Shown: positions 41,269 through 50,059, counted from the first letter of the stretch. The stretch: DNA of 64,000 bases from WSZJ01 sp964590435 (GCA_964590435.1 CAZPWT010000040.1:1-64000), one strand, 5' to 3'. A program made the numbers and translations. Notes: generated by a model not told the origin, from the sequence alone.

Positions 41269-41937
41269 TCAGGGCCTCTCGTCCGCGACGAAGAGATAGG
41301 CCACGAGGTCGTCTCCGCAGGCGCTCCGCACCGGGAATCCCGTCGCGGGCGTCTGGACGATGCCGTCGGGCCCTGCCGAGACGAGGCGCGCGCGGCGCCC
41401 GTTCTCGGCCGGGTCCGCCGAGTCTCCCGGGATCTGGACGAAAACCGGGCGGCGCCAGCCGTCCGCCGGCAGGAGGTCCCCGGACGCACGGACGCACGCG
41501 GCCGGGAAACTCTCGTGGAGAACTTCCGGCGCGCCGTCGCCGGACTGGAACGAGACCGGCCCTGACGGGGAGGAGTACGTGACCCGGCCCGTCCCCGCCA
41601 TGGCGTACGGTCCGCGCCAACCCAGCCGCACCACCGGGTCGAAGTCGCCCAGATATCCCGGGCGCGCGAACACGTCCGACAGCCGGAACTGCTCCGCGGC
41701 CGGACGCCCGCTCGCAAACCACTTCCGCCCGTTGTCCCCCGCGAAACCGGGACTCTCCTTCGTCCCGGAGATGGAGTCGCGCAGCGCCGCAAGCGAAGCC
41801 CGGGTCGCCTTCTCGGCCGAATCCTCGGCCGCGCCCGCGACGAACATCGCCGAAAGCGAAGCGAGGGTCACGAGGATGGCGAGCACGACGACGAGTTCGA
41901 CGAGCGTGAAACCACGACGGGTGTTCCGAGGACGCAT
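41269..41937 (-). CDS. pseudopilin, first in the operon
   Basis: The 222-residue product has a leader of nine residues (MRPRNTRRG) followed by FTLVELVVVLAILVTLASLS, a classical prepilin cleavage and methylation site with glutamate at +5. The head includes LGWRGPYAMAGTGRVTYSSP and a repeated SAGPDGIVQTP-type segment found in GspG-like pilins with calcium sites. It is probably the first gene of the tight block that runs to 30158. About 210 bases separate it from the cysteine-rich gene upstream. Confidence 0.85.
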   Translation of the reverse strand: MRPRNTRRGFTLVELVVVLAILVTLASLSAMFVAGAAEDSAEKATRASLAALRDSISGTKESPGFAGDNGRKWFASGRPAAEQFRLSDVFARPGYLGDFDPVVRLGWRGPYAMAGTGRVTYSSPSGPVSFQSGDGAPEVLHESFPAACVRASGDLLPADGWRRPVFVQIPGDSADPAENGRRARLVSAGPDGIVQTPATGFPVRSACGDDLVAYLFVADERP

Positions 41938-42147
41938 GACGACAACCCTCCCTTGGCGAGGACGGACTCCAGGATCTGGCCCCAGTGGCGGTGGGAAAGG
42001 CGCAGGCGATCGCGTGGGCGGACCACGGGCCGCAGACAGGCCGGGACGCCGGCGATCAGGCACGACCGGGGCGGGAAGGGCTCTCGCGGGAGCCTCTTCG
42101 CGGACGGACTATCCCCGCGGAGGCTTCAACGCTTGCCTGGCACGCCC

Positions 42148-42618
42148 CTAGTCGGCGGAGGCGAGAGGCACCTTGTCGATTCCGCCAAAAGGCAGGTCGG
42201 CCGGCCTCAAGATGCGAGCCTCCGCGAATTCGCCGGGTTCAGGTGCGGCGACGCAGAGTGCGGATTCGGCGATGTGGGGAGCAATGCGGGATGTCTCGGG
42301 AATCGACCCGTTGTCGCGGTCGTCGCCGCAGGGAGCATTCGTCCACGACTCCAGGCCCGGGACGGGAACGCTCTGCTTTGAACAGCAGCAGTTCTTCGAT
42401 TCGTGGGACGTCTTCGCGCAGCAGCAGGCGCCGGTGGAGCAGGATTCTCCTTGGGCAGGGTCGACCGCCTTCGCAGGCGCGGAGGATTCCGCCACGCCAC
42501 CGGAATTTCCCGCTGCCAGCACGGCCCCCGTGCTCCACAGCACGTACCACACAGTCGCTATGGCCGGAAGGCCGCGCGAGAGGAGGATGCGCCGGACAGT
42601 GCGTCGGAGGCAATTCAT
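42148..42618 (-). CDS. cysteine-rich membrane-anchored protein, copy 2 of a pair
   Basis: The product has about 156 residues. A membrane helix or signal sits near residues 12-32 (GLPAIATVWYVLWSTGAVLA). Cysteine clusters follow: CSTGACCCAK, then CCCSK and a single ACG. The C-terminal part reads RIAPHIAESALCVAAPEP and ends GGIDKVPL. Motif order matches the protein at 29590-30006. This copy opens the secretion region and the other lies near its end. Cysteine runs of this type could bind copper or an iron-sulfur cluster, but no known family is matched. The start at 42618 is the most reasonable of two in-frame ATG codons. Confidence 0.6.
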   Translation of the reverse strand: MNCLRRTVRRILLSRGLPAIATVWYVLWSTGAVLAAGNSGGVAESSAPAKAVDPAQGESCSTGACCCAKTSHESKNCCCSKQSVPVPGLESWTNAPCGDDRDNGSIPETSRIAPHIAESALCVAAPEPGEFAEARILRPADLPFGGIDKVPLASAD

Positions 42619-42742
42619 GCTCGGATGCAAGAGCGCAAATCGCACGCCCGGCGAGAAACGAGAATTGCGCTTCCCGGACACAGCGGATGTTTCGTCCGGC
42701 AGATCGATCACCGGCCAGTAACACCTCCCGAACTGCCATCCA

Positions 42743-43708
42743 CTACACGAATCCGTACCCGAACCGTCCCTTGATGCACAGATGCCCGTGCGTGATCTCC
42801 ACGTCCATGGGCGACGTCACCTTCACGATGCGGTTGTCCTGCGCGTACAGCGTGAGCGTGCACCCGACGCCGCAGTAAGGGCAGATCGTGTCCGTCTTCG
42901 TCTGCTTCGCTTCGTCCCACGTCTTCGCCTTCCGCATGTCGTGCTCGCTCTTGAACATGAGCGCGCCGGTCGGGCAGACGCCGATGCAGTTGCCGCAGTA
43001 GACGCAGGCGGAGTCGGGGAGCGACACGTTGTGCTCGGTCGAGATGCGGGCGTCGAACCCGCGGCCCGCGACGGCGATCGCAAATGTGTTCTGCGCGTCG
43101 GTGCCGCACGCCTCGACGCACTTGTAGCAGAGGATGCACTTGCCGTAGTCGCGGACGTAGAGGTCGTTGTCCACCTTGACGGGCTGCGCGACGGTTTCGG
43201 TGCGGCCATCGGAAGCGTGGTGATGCCCGGGCTCGCGGGCGTCACGCTCGTCGGCCTTCGCGGCGGGATAGGTCGAACCGTAGCGGGAAGGGTTCGCGCC
43301 GTACTTCTTCATCCACTCGCCGACTTTCGGCGCGGTCGACAAGTCCACCGACGACCCGAGGAACTCGAGCACCATCTTGCGGGCGAGGCGGACGCGCGGC
43401 GAGTCGGTCTTGATGTCCATCCCCTTCTCGACCTTGCGCGAGCACGCGGGGGCGAGGACGCGCGCGCCGGCGATCTCGACGACGCAGATGCGGCAGACGT
43501 TCACGGGCGTCAGGTTCTCGAGGAAACAGAGGGTCGGCGTTTCGATGCCGCGCGCGCGGCAGGCCTCGAGGATGGTGGTGCCGGCGGGGACGGAAGCGGC
43601 CTTTCCGTCGATGACGCAGTCCACCATCGGCGGCGCGGCGGCGGGCGGGCGCTCCGGCGGCTTCGACGGCCGCGGCGGCGGGTTGAACCAGATGCTCGGC
43701 TCGTTCAT
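42743..43708 (-). CDS. formate dehydrogenase iron-sulfur subunit (detached N-terminal part of FdhA / NuoG-like)
   Basis: The product has 321 residues. A NuoG-like [2Fe-2S] domain has C61, C72, C75 and C89 (CRIC). Two [4Fe-4S] ferredoxin sites follow (C191, C194, C197, C201 and C235, C238, C241, C245). The last 50 residues are the start of a molybdopterin oxidoreductase: CPYCGVGC with C276, C279, C283, then GHLCIKGRFGYGFV with C311, and then a stop. In ordinary FdhA the chain continues from this point into the molybdenum domain. Here that domain is a separate gene at 45803-47704. It overlaps the NuoEF-like gene by four bases. Confidence 0.88.
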   Translation of the reverse strand: MNEPSIWFNPPPRPSKPPERPPAAAPPMVDCVIDGKAASVPAGTTILEACRARGIETPTLCFLENLTPVNVCRICVVEIAGARVLAPACSRKVEKGMDIKTDSPRVRLARKMVLEFLGSSVDLSTAPKVGEWMKKYGANPSRYGSTYPAAKADERDAREPGHHHASDGRTETVAQPVKVDNDLYVRDYGKCILCYKCVEACGTDAQNTFAIAVAGRGFDARISTEHNVSLPDSACVYCGNCIGVCPTGALMFKSEHDMRKAKTWDEAKQTKTDTICPYCGVGCTLTLYAQDNRIVKVTSPMDVEITHGHLCIKGRFGYGFV

Positions 43709-45576
43709 CGCTTTCCCTCCAGGCAACCGGCGCCGAGCGCGGAGACGGCGGACTCGATGGCGGAAGCGGCGGTCTGGCCGAGGCCGCAGATGCTGGCGTC
43801 GCGCATCGCCTGCGCGACTTCGGCGAAGAGCGCGAGCTCGTCGGCGGTAGAGCCGAGCGGTTTCTTCGAGCGCAGCCGCGCGAGAAGTTCCTCCTGTCGC
43901 TGCGTGCCGACGCGGCACGGGACGCACTGGCCGCACGACTCGTCGCGGAAGAACTGCGCGACGCGCGCGAGGATGTCGCCGACGTCCACGGTGTCGTCGA
44001 ACACCACGATGACGCCCGACCCGAGCGACGCGTTGATCGCCCGCGTTCCTTCGAACGTCAGCGGCACGTCGAGCTTGTCGGGCCCTATGAAAGTCCCCGC
44101 CGCGCCGCCGAGGAGGATCGTCTTGATCGCGCGCCCGCCCGCGACGCCGCCGGCCAACGCGAGGACCTCGCGCAGCGTCTTCCCGAACGGGACCTCGTAC
44201 AGCCCCGGCTTCGCCACGTGCCCCGACACGCAGAACAGCTTCGGCCCGGCCGATCCCGCGGTCCCGATCCCGGCCCACGCCGCGCCGCCCCCCGCCAGGA
44301 TCGGCGGGACGTTCGCGAGCGTCTCGACGTTGTTCACGAGAGTCGGCTGGTTGAACAGCCCGACCTGCACGGGGAAGGGCGGCTTGTTGCGCGGCTCGCC
44401 GCGTTTTCCCTCGATCGAGTTGATGAGCGCGGTTTCTTCACCGCAGATGTACGCGCCGGCGCCGCGGCGGATTTCGATGTCGAAGGCGAATCCGGCGCCC
44501 ATCACGTTCTTCCCGAGCAGCCCGGCCGCGCGCGCCGCTTCGATCGCAGCCTGCATGCGCGACGCCGCGAGCGGGTACTCGCCGCGGATATAAATGAAGC
44601 CGTGCTCGCAGCCCGTGGCGAACCCGCCGATCGTCATCCCCTCGACCACCGCGAACGGGTCGCCTTCCATGAGCAGTCGGTCCTTGAACGTCCCCGGCTC
44701 CGATTCGTCCGCGTTGCAGATCAGCCAGTGCGGCTTCACCGGCTCCTTCGCGACCGCGTCCCACTTGCGCCCCGTCGGGAACGCCGCGCCGCCGCGGCCG
44801 ACGAGTTTCGAAGCGGTGACTTCCGCGATCGTCCCGGCGGCGCCGAGTTCGATCGCGCGTTTCAGGCCGGCGTACCCGCCCGACTTGCGGTACGCGTCGA
44901 GGCTCGCCGGGTCGGCGACACCGATCCGACCGATCAGTTTCAACCCGGGTTGGCCGGCTTGCGGCACCGACCTGCGAAGCGCCTCGAGGTCTTCGCGCGG
45001 CGCGGTTCCCTTGAGACCCGCGAGCACGGCTTCTGCCGTCGCTGGAGTCGAGAACGTCTCCGGCTTTTCGCCGGCGCGCACGATCAGCGCGGCGGGACCG
45101 CGTTCGCACTGGCCGAGGCACGGGCTGCGGCGCCAGGTGGCCGAGGTGCCTGCGTGCCCATGCCCCGCGGGCCCGAGCGACTTCTCCAGCGCCGCGCAGA
45201 CCGCTTCGCTCCCCCTGATCCGGCACGCGACGTCGTCGCACACGTGCGCGACCGCCGCGGGGCGCGGCGTCGTCGAGAACATGTGATAGAAAGTCGCCAC
45301 GCCGTATGCCTCCGCCGGCGGCACCGTCAGCCGCTGGCAGACGTAGTTCAGCGCGCCGGGCGGGATCCATCCGAAGCGGTTCTGGATGGCATGGAGGGCG
45401 GGAAGGAGGAGGTCGCGCCGCGAGCGGGCTTCGTGGCCGCCGGTGAGCGAGGAGTGGCCTTCCGTCGCGAGGTCGCGCGCGCCGCCGGACCATGCGGAGA
45501 CGGGCGGGCCGAGGACGGAGTCCACGGAAGCGCGCTCGGTGACGGTGGGTTCCGGGCCGGTAAAGCGGAGGTCCAA
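43705..45576 (-). CDS. formate dehydrogenase NAD-reducing subunit, NuoE-NuoF fusion
   Basis: The product has 623 residues. The NuoE-like part (about 50-190) has the [2Fe-2S] cysteines C113, C118, C153 and C157. The NuoF-like part has the FMN/NAD loop GRGGAAFPTG (260-269), CNADESEPGTFKDR, RRGAGAYICGEETALINSIE and the [4Fe-4S] cysteines C548, C551, C554 and C597 (ESCGQCVPCR). It passes electrons from the formate site to NAD+, or the reverse. A missing C-terminal ferredoxin domain is supplied by the next gene. It is transcribed after the catalytic subunit, with inverted repeat G between them. Confidence 0.92.
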   Translation of the reverse strand: MDLRFTGPEPTVTERASVDSVLGPPVSAWSGGARDLATEGHSSLTGGHEARSRRDLLLPALHAIQNRFGWIPPGALNYVCQRLTVPPAEAYGVATFYHMFSTTPRPAAVAHVCDDVACRIRGSEAVCAALEKSLGPAGHGHAGTSATWRRSPCLGQCERGPAALIVRAGEKPETFSTPATAEAVLAGLKGTAPREDLEALRRSVPQAGQPGLKLIGRIGVADPASLDAYRKSGGYAGLKRAIELGAAGTIAEVTASKLVGRGGAAFPTGRKWDAVAKEPVKPHWLICNADESEPGTFKDRLLMEGDPFAVVEGMTIGGFATGCEHGFIYIRGEYPLAASRMQAAIEAARAAGLLGKNVMGAGFAFDIEIRRGAGAYICGEETALINSIEGKRGEPRNKPPFPVQVGLFNQPTLVNNVETLANVPPILAGGGAAWAGIGTAGSAGPKLFCVSGHVAKPGLYEVPFGKTLREVLALAGGVAGGRAIKTILLGGAAGTFIGPDKLDVPLTFEGTRAINASLGSGVIVVFDDTVDVGDILARVAQFFRDESCGQCVPCRVGTQRQEELLARLRSKKPLGSTADELALFAEVAQAMRDASICGLGQTAASAIESAVSALGAGCLEGKR

Positions 45577-45609
45577 GGTTTCTCCTCTATAAGTCCCGTC
45601 AAATCAGCC

Positions 45610-45756
45610 TTATCCGCGGCCGTTTCCGCGCCATCCGCCTTCATCCGCGAATGCCTGTGCCTTTCAGTCCTTCCTGTCAACTCGCGGCGACTCTAACAGC
45701 CAGGCAAAAGGGAATTCGCGGATGAAAGAGGATCACGCGGAAACAGCCGCGGATAA
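45610..45756. repeat. intergenic inverted repeat G
   Basis: Two 43-base arms (45610-45652 and 45714-45756) pair at 38 of 43 positions by hand count, with a 61-base loop. The arms are made of words such as TTATCCGCGG, GTTTCCGCG and TTCATCCGCG. The element lies inside the formate dehydrogenase gene set, between the catalytic subunit and the NuoEF fusion. It may affect how far transcription runs. Confidence 0.88.
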
Positions 45757-45802
45757 CGACTCTCCCGACTCCCATCTCCCGACTCCCGTCTGCCGTTCTC
45801 CG

Positions 45803-47704
45803 TCACACCTTCCGCACGTTGACCGCACACGCCTTGAACTCCGCCGTCCCGCTCCTCGGGTCCACCGCATCAATCGTCAGCAAGTTCGTCGCCACATCAT
45901 CCGGAAAATGCAGCGTCATGAACGTCAGCCCCGGCCGCAACCCGTTGTCCACGTGCGCCGCCACCTCCACCACCCCGCGCCGCGAGCTCACGCGCACCTT
46001 CTCCCCGCTCTTCACGCCGATCTTCGCCGCATCCTCCGGCGACAGGTCGAGCGTCTCGCTCCGCCGCATCGGCGCCGAATACTGCGACGTCTGCACCCCC
46101 GTGTTGTACTCCTCCAGCCGCCGCCCCGTCGTCAGCCGGAACGGGTACTCCGCCGTCAGCTTCTCCACCGGCGGGTCGTGCTCCACCGCGTGAAAACTCA
46201 CCCTCGGCCCGTTCAGCGGCCGCTCCCACAGCCGGCTGTGCAGGAACATCTCTCCCGGGTGCTTCTCGTCGTAGCACGGCCACTGCAGCCCTTTCTCCGC
46301 TTCCAGCCGCGCGTAACTCATCCCCGCATGCACCGGGCTCACCTGCCGCACTTCGTTCCAGATCTCCTCAGACGTCGGCGTTCCCCAGTCGTGCCCGAGG
46401 CGCTTCGCAATCGCCAGCAGGATCTCGATGTCGTCCTTCGCCCCCGCCGGCGGCTCCACCGCCTTGCGCACGCGCTGCACCCGCCGCTCGCTGTTCGTCA
46501 CCGTCCCTTCCGTCTCGCACCACCCCGCCGCCGCCGGCAGCACCACGTCCGCCAGCTCCGCCGTCTTCGTCAGGAACATGTCCTGCGCCACCATGAAGTC
46601 CAGCCCCTCGAGCAGGTGCCGCGCGTGGTTCTGGTCGGCTTCGCTCTGAAGCGGGTTCTCGCCGAGCACCCACAGCGCGCGCAGCTCCTTGCGCTCCATC
46701 GCCTGGAACATCGCCGACAGGTTCCACCCGCGCTGCGGCGGGATCTTCACGCCCCACGCCTTCTCGAACTTCGCGCGGAACGCGTCGTTCTCCACGTGTT
46801 GGAAGCCGGTCAGGCGGTCGGGAAGCGCCCCCATGTCGCCGCCGCCCTGCACGTTGTTCTGCCCGCGCAGCGGGTTGAGCCCGCACGCGTAGCGGCCGAC
46901 TTTCCCGGTGAGAAGCGCGAGATTGATGAGCGAGAGCACGTTGTCCACGGCGTTGTGGTGCTCGGTGATCCCGAGCGTCCAGCAGATGATCCCGGTCTTC
47001 GCGCGCGCCCAGCTGTGCGCGATGTCGCGGATCACCGCCGCCGGCACCCCCGTTTCCTTCTCGGCGTACGCCAGCGTGTACTTCTCGACGCCCGCCCGGT
47101 ACGCCTCCAGCCCTTCCGCCGCGTGCGCGATGAACTCCCGGTTCTCCAACCCCGCAGCCAGGATCTCCCGCCCGATCGCGTTCGCCAGCGCGATGTCCGA
47201 CCCCACGTCCAGCCCCGCCCACACGTCCGCCCACTTCACCGAGCTCGTCCGCCGCGGGTCGATCGCCACCAGCCGCGCGCCGTTCCGGACGCCTTTGAGA
47301 AGGTGGTGAAAAAAGATCGGGTGCGTCTCGCGCGCGTTCGACCCCCACAACAGAATGACGTCCGTCTTTTCGATCTCTTCGTAGGAGTTCGTCCCCCCGC
47401 CCGCCCCGAACACGGTCGCCAGTCCGGCGACGCTGGGCGCGTGTCAGGTCCGGTTGCAACTGTCCACGTTGTTCGAGCCGAACACGACGCGCGTCACCTT
47501 CCCCGCGATGTAGTTCATCTCGTTGGTGGTCTTCGAGCAGCTGAACATCCCGAACGCCTTCGGCCCGTGCGCGGCGACGACGGCGCGCAAGCCATTGGCC
47601 GCGCGGTCGAGGGCTTCGTCCCAGGTCGCGGGACGGAGCTTGCCGTGCCGGCCGCCGTCGCGGACGAGGGGGGTGGTGAGGCGGGGGTAGGGACGCAGGG
47701 GCAT
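45803..47704 (-). CDS. fdhA: formate dehydrogenase catalytic subunit, selenocysteine-containing
   Basis: The product has 633 residues if the in-frame TGA at 47444-47446 is read as selenocysteine (residue 87). The context NNVDSCNRT-Sec-HAPSVAGLATVFG matches the active site of known selenocysteine formate dehydrogenases. A SECIS-like hairpin follows at the right distance. Later parts are typical: VILLWGSNARETHPIFFHHL, LGITEHHNAVDNVLSLINLA, RGQNNVQGGGDMGALPD, LWVLGENPLQSEADQNH, and a C-terminal MLHFP-type segment (TLHFPDDVATNLLTIDAVDP). The start is MPLRPYPRLTTPLVRDG. The usual preceding [4Fe-4S] motif is absent and is encoded at 42743-43708. Confidence 0.9.
47415..47431 (-). promoter_or_regulatory. 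SECIS-like hairpin of fdhA
   Basis: On the mRNA strand, GTCGCC (47431-47426) pairs perfectly with GGCGAC (47420-47415) around the five-base loop GGACT (47425-47421). The loop begins 19 bases after the TGA. Bacterial SECIS elements, such as that of E. coli fdhF with loop GGTCT, have this size, distance and leading GG. SelB would bind it to insert selenocysteine. Confidence 0.85.
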
Positions 47705-47995
47705 TGACGACGATTATAGGCGGCGGAACGGCAACTGGGGCGGTCTGCGGACGCAAGGGTCGTTATTAATAGATCGGGCCGCTTCGTTTAATAGCGAGTT
47801 CGCGTGTTCAGGAGTACTTCATAAGCGCGGCTTGGGTACCTCAGGATGCTCAGCGAGGGGACGGAGCCGCTGGCGCGGTAGGACCGGCGCGGGGGGAGGC
47901 AAGCAAAGTGAAACCGGGCGCGCGCTGACCGGTCTGGAATCCGTCCTGGGAGTTTGAGTGGATAAACCACTCAATTGGATGGTATAAGCGCTCAT
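47705..47995. promoter_or_regulatory. intergenic region between fdhA and the MNT-HEPN remnant, with operator-like palindrome
   Basis: I see no gene here. At 47954-47974 the sequence TTGAGTGG-ATAAA-CCACTCAA is a perfect eight-base inverted repeat 21 bases before the nucleotidyltransferase start, with TATAAG at about 47983. This is a good candidate operator for the HTH-containing antitoxin. The promoter of fdhA must also lie in this region; I cannot place it with confidence. Confidence 0.5.
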
Positions 47996-48646
47996 ATGAA
48001 CTTCCTGCCTGAGTTCCTGTCCTCCCGCGTCAAAGCCGAGGTCCTGCGCCTCCTCTTCGACCCGGCCGGAAGCGAGCTCCACGCGCGCGAAATCGCCCGC
48101 CGGGCCTCCCTCAACAGTTCCACCGTCCGGCAGGAACTGGCCCGCCTTCAAGCGCTCGGGCTGCTCAACCTGCGGCGCAGCGGCAATCGGGCCTACTACC
48201 GCGCCAACCCGGCGCATCCGGTCTTTCCCGACCTGCGCGCCCTCGTCGCCAAGACGAGCGGCGTCCTCGACCTTCTCCGCAGCAGCCTCGCCGGCAACGA
48301 CGTGTCGTGCGCCTTCGTCTTCGGCTCGATCGCGGGCGGCCTCGAAAAACCCGAAAGCGACGTGGACCTCATGGTCATCGGATCCGTGACCCTTCGCGGT
48401 CTGTCCGGGCGGCTGCCGGACGCATCCCACCAGCTCGGCCGCGAGATCAACCCGCACATCTTTACCCCGCAGGAGTTTGCGAAACGAGTCCGCTCAGGGG
48501 ATCATTTCGTGACCACGGTGATGGGCGGGCCGAAGACGTTTGTGATTGGAGACGCCGATGACCTTGAAAGACTGGGAGGAAAACCGCTGGCTTCGCCGGC
48601 ACGCCAGCAGCCGAGAAGAGGTCGCCGGTCTCCTGAGCGTCGTTGA
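47996..48646 (+). CDS. MNT-type nucleotidyltransferase antitoxin with N-terminal HTH
   Basis: The product has 216 residues. The first 80 form a winged helix-turn-helix (AEVLRLLFDPAGSELHAREI, ARRASLNSSTVRQELARLQA, LGLLNLRRSGNRAYYRANP). Then comes the minimal nucleotidyltransferase fold, with GS at FVFGSIAGG and DVD at PESDVDLMVIG, the GSx10DxD pattern of MntA antitoxins. MntA silences its HEPN RNase partner by adding AMP groups. Here the partner is badly truncated. The gene overlaps that remnant, and a palindrome in front of it suggests autoregulation. The last 30 residues may be variable. Confidence 0.8.
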   Translation: MNFLPEFLSSRVKAEVLRLLFDPAGSELHAREIARRASLNSSTVRQELARLQALGLLNLRRSGNRAYYRANPAHPVFPDLRALVAKTSGVLDLLRSSLAGNDVSCAFVFGSIAGGLEKPESDVDLMVIGSVTLRGLSGRLPDASHQLGREINPHIFTPQEFAKRVRSGDHFVTTVMGGPKTFVIGDADDLERLGGKPLASPARQQPRRGRRSPERR

Positions 48647-48782
48647 CCGCGACGAGTACGACCATGCAGGTGGGGCAACCGACGGGGACGCGGACGAGTT
48701 GCTGAAATTCGGGAAGGAACTCAGGAAGGAAGTCCTCGAGTGGCTGTCCCGTCATTACCCGGATCTGGTGACCAAGCCATGA
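48558..48782 (+). pseudogene. HEPN toxin with internal deletion
   Basis: The 74-residue frame begins like HEPN partners of MntA (MTLKDWEENRWLRRHASSRE then EVAGLLSVVDRD). It ends like their C-terminus (EYDHAGGATDGDADELLKFG, KELRKEVLEWLSRHYPDL). About 60-70 residues of the usual helical core between these parts are missing, so both ends are fused in frame. The RNase motif region is reduced to RDEYDH at the junction. I infer an in-frame deletion that destroyed the toxin while the antitoxin stayed intact. It overlaps the antitoxin gene upstream and the DUF2075 gene downstream. Confidence 0.6.
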
Positions 48783-50059
48783 CGACGCCGTCCCCCTGCG
48801 CCTGGCAAGGCTCCGTCTCCGAGTTTCTCGCGACGCCGGAGGAGCGCGTCCTCTCCGACCTGACGGCATTCCTCCGCGAGACCGGCGCGCCCCAGATCCT
48901 CGCGTGGGACCGCTCGCTCCGCGTCCTCCGCGACGAGCTCCAGTCCTGCCTCCCCGATGCCGCCGGCTTCGCCCTCGTCCTCGAGTTCGAACTCCCGCGC
49001 TCGGGCGGCCGGCGCCCGGACCTGATCGTGTTGGAGAACGGTCTCGTGCTCGTGATCGAGTTCAAGAACCGCGTCGCCGCGGAACCGGCGGACATCGCCC
49101 AGGTGAAGGGCTACATCCGCGACCTCGAGGAGTACCACGCCGCCTGCCGGGGCAAAACGCTCGTGCCGCTCCTCGTCCCGATCGGCATGGAGGGCGACCC
49201 CGAGACACGCGACGGCGTCCGCATCGTCCCCTCCCGCAAACTCGGCACCGTCATCCGCGAGCTGTCAAAGGGAGGCGCCGGGAAGCGCGGCGATGGCGAA
49301 GCCTTCCTCCGCGCCCCCTTCGAACCCCTCCCCGCCCTCGTCGAAGCCGCGCGCCTCCTCTTCGAGAAGAAACCCCTCCCCCGCATCCGCGCTGCCGAGT
49401 CCGCTCGAATCCCCCAGACCGTCGCGCGCCTCGAAGGCCTCGCCCGCGACGTCCGCGCGACAGGGAAGCGCACCCTGGCGCTCGTCTCGGGCGTGCCGGG
49501 AAGCGGCAAGACGCTCGTCGGCCTCCAGCTCGTGCACTCGCGCGACCTCGGCGCCCCCGCCGTCTTCCTCTCGGGGAACGGCCCGCTCGTCAACGTCCTC
49601 CAGTACGTGCTCGAGAACCGCGAGTTCGTGCGCGACATGAAGAAGTTCATCCACGACCACCTCGTCCGCACCCAGTCCCCGCCGCGCGAGTCCGTCGTCG
49701 TGTTCGACGAAGCGCAGCGGGCGTGGGACCGCGACCGGGTCCTCAAGAAGCACCGCGGGGCGTTTACAGCGCGGTGTGCGGCCTCACGCGAGACGAGATC
49801 GGCTTTCTGCGCAGCCGCCATGCCTGTGACCGGCGCCCGAACCCTCGCGCCGGTCCCCGCGTCAGACGAAGTAATGGCAAACGCCTTTCTCTTTCCCAAC
49901 CTTCCAGTGGGAAGTACCTTCTGCGTGGCCACCTCTGAAAACGCATTCCCAACCCTCCCAAGGCATCGGAAGGCAGCAATCTCATGCCCCTCAAGATCTC
50001 CAAGTCACTCAAGCTCAAACTGCCCGAGGATGAGCGCGACAAGATTGAAAAACTGCTGA
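48779..50059 (+). pseudogene. DUF2075 (Schlafen group 3-like) nuclease-helicase, 3' truncated
   Basis: The first 330 residues are a good DUF2075 protein: an N-terminal PD-(D/E)XK-like nuclease (RPDLIVLENGLVLVIEFKNR), then a helicase start with Walker A SGVPGSGKT and a Walker-B-like VVVFDEAQRAWDRDRV. After KKHRGAF (near 49770) the frame turns into unrelated, low-conservation sequence and stops. The family normally continues for about 300 residues with the rest of the helicase. The 3' end was probably replaced when the lower-G+C module at 49984 arrived. The start overlaps the HEPN remnant stop (ATGA). Confidence 0.75.

Noticed and set aside
45610..45756. Inverted repeat G as a terminator of fdhA
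   Set aside because: The loop is 61 bases with no T run after the stem, and identical architecture occurs between divergent genes elsewhere.
47444..47446. In-frame TGA that could be read as a nonsense mutation splitting the formate dehydrogenase gene
   Set aside because: Its place in the active-site motif and the SECIS-like hairpin right after it point to selenocysteine, so the gene is not a pseudogene.
45722..47707. Long plus-strand frame opposite fdhA
   Set aside because: It is an arginine- and histidine-rich antisense shadow; the minus strand matches formate dehydrogenase throughout.
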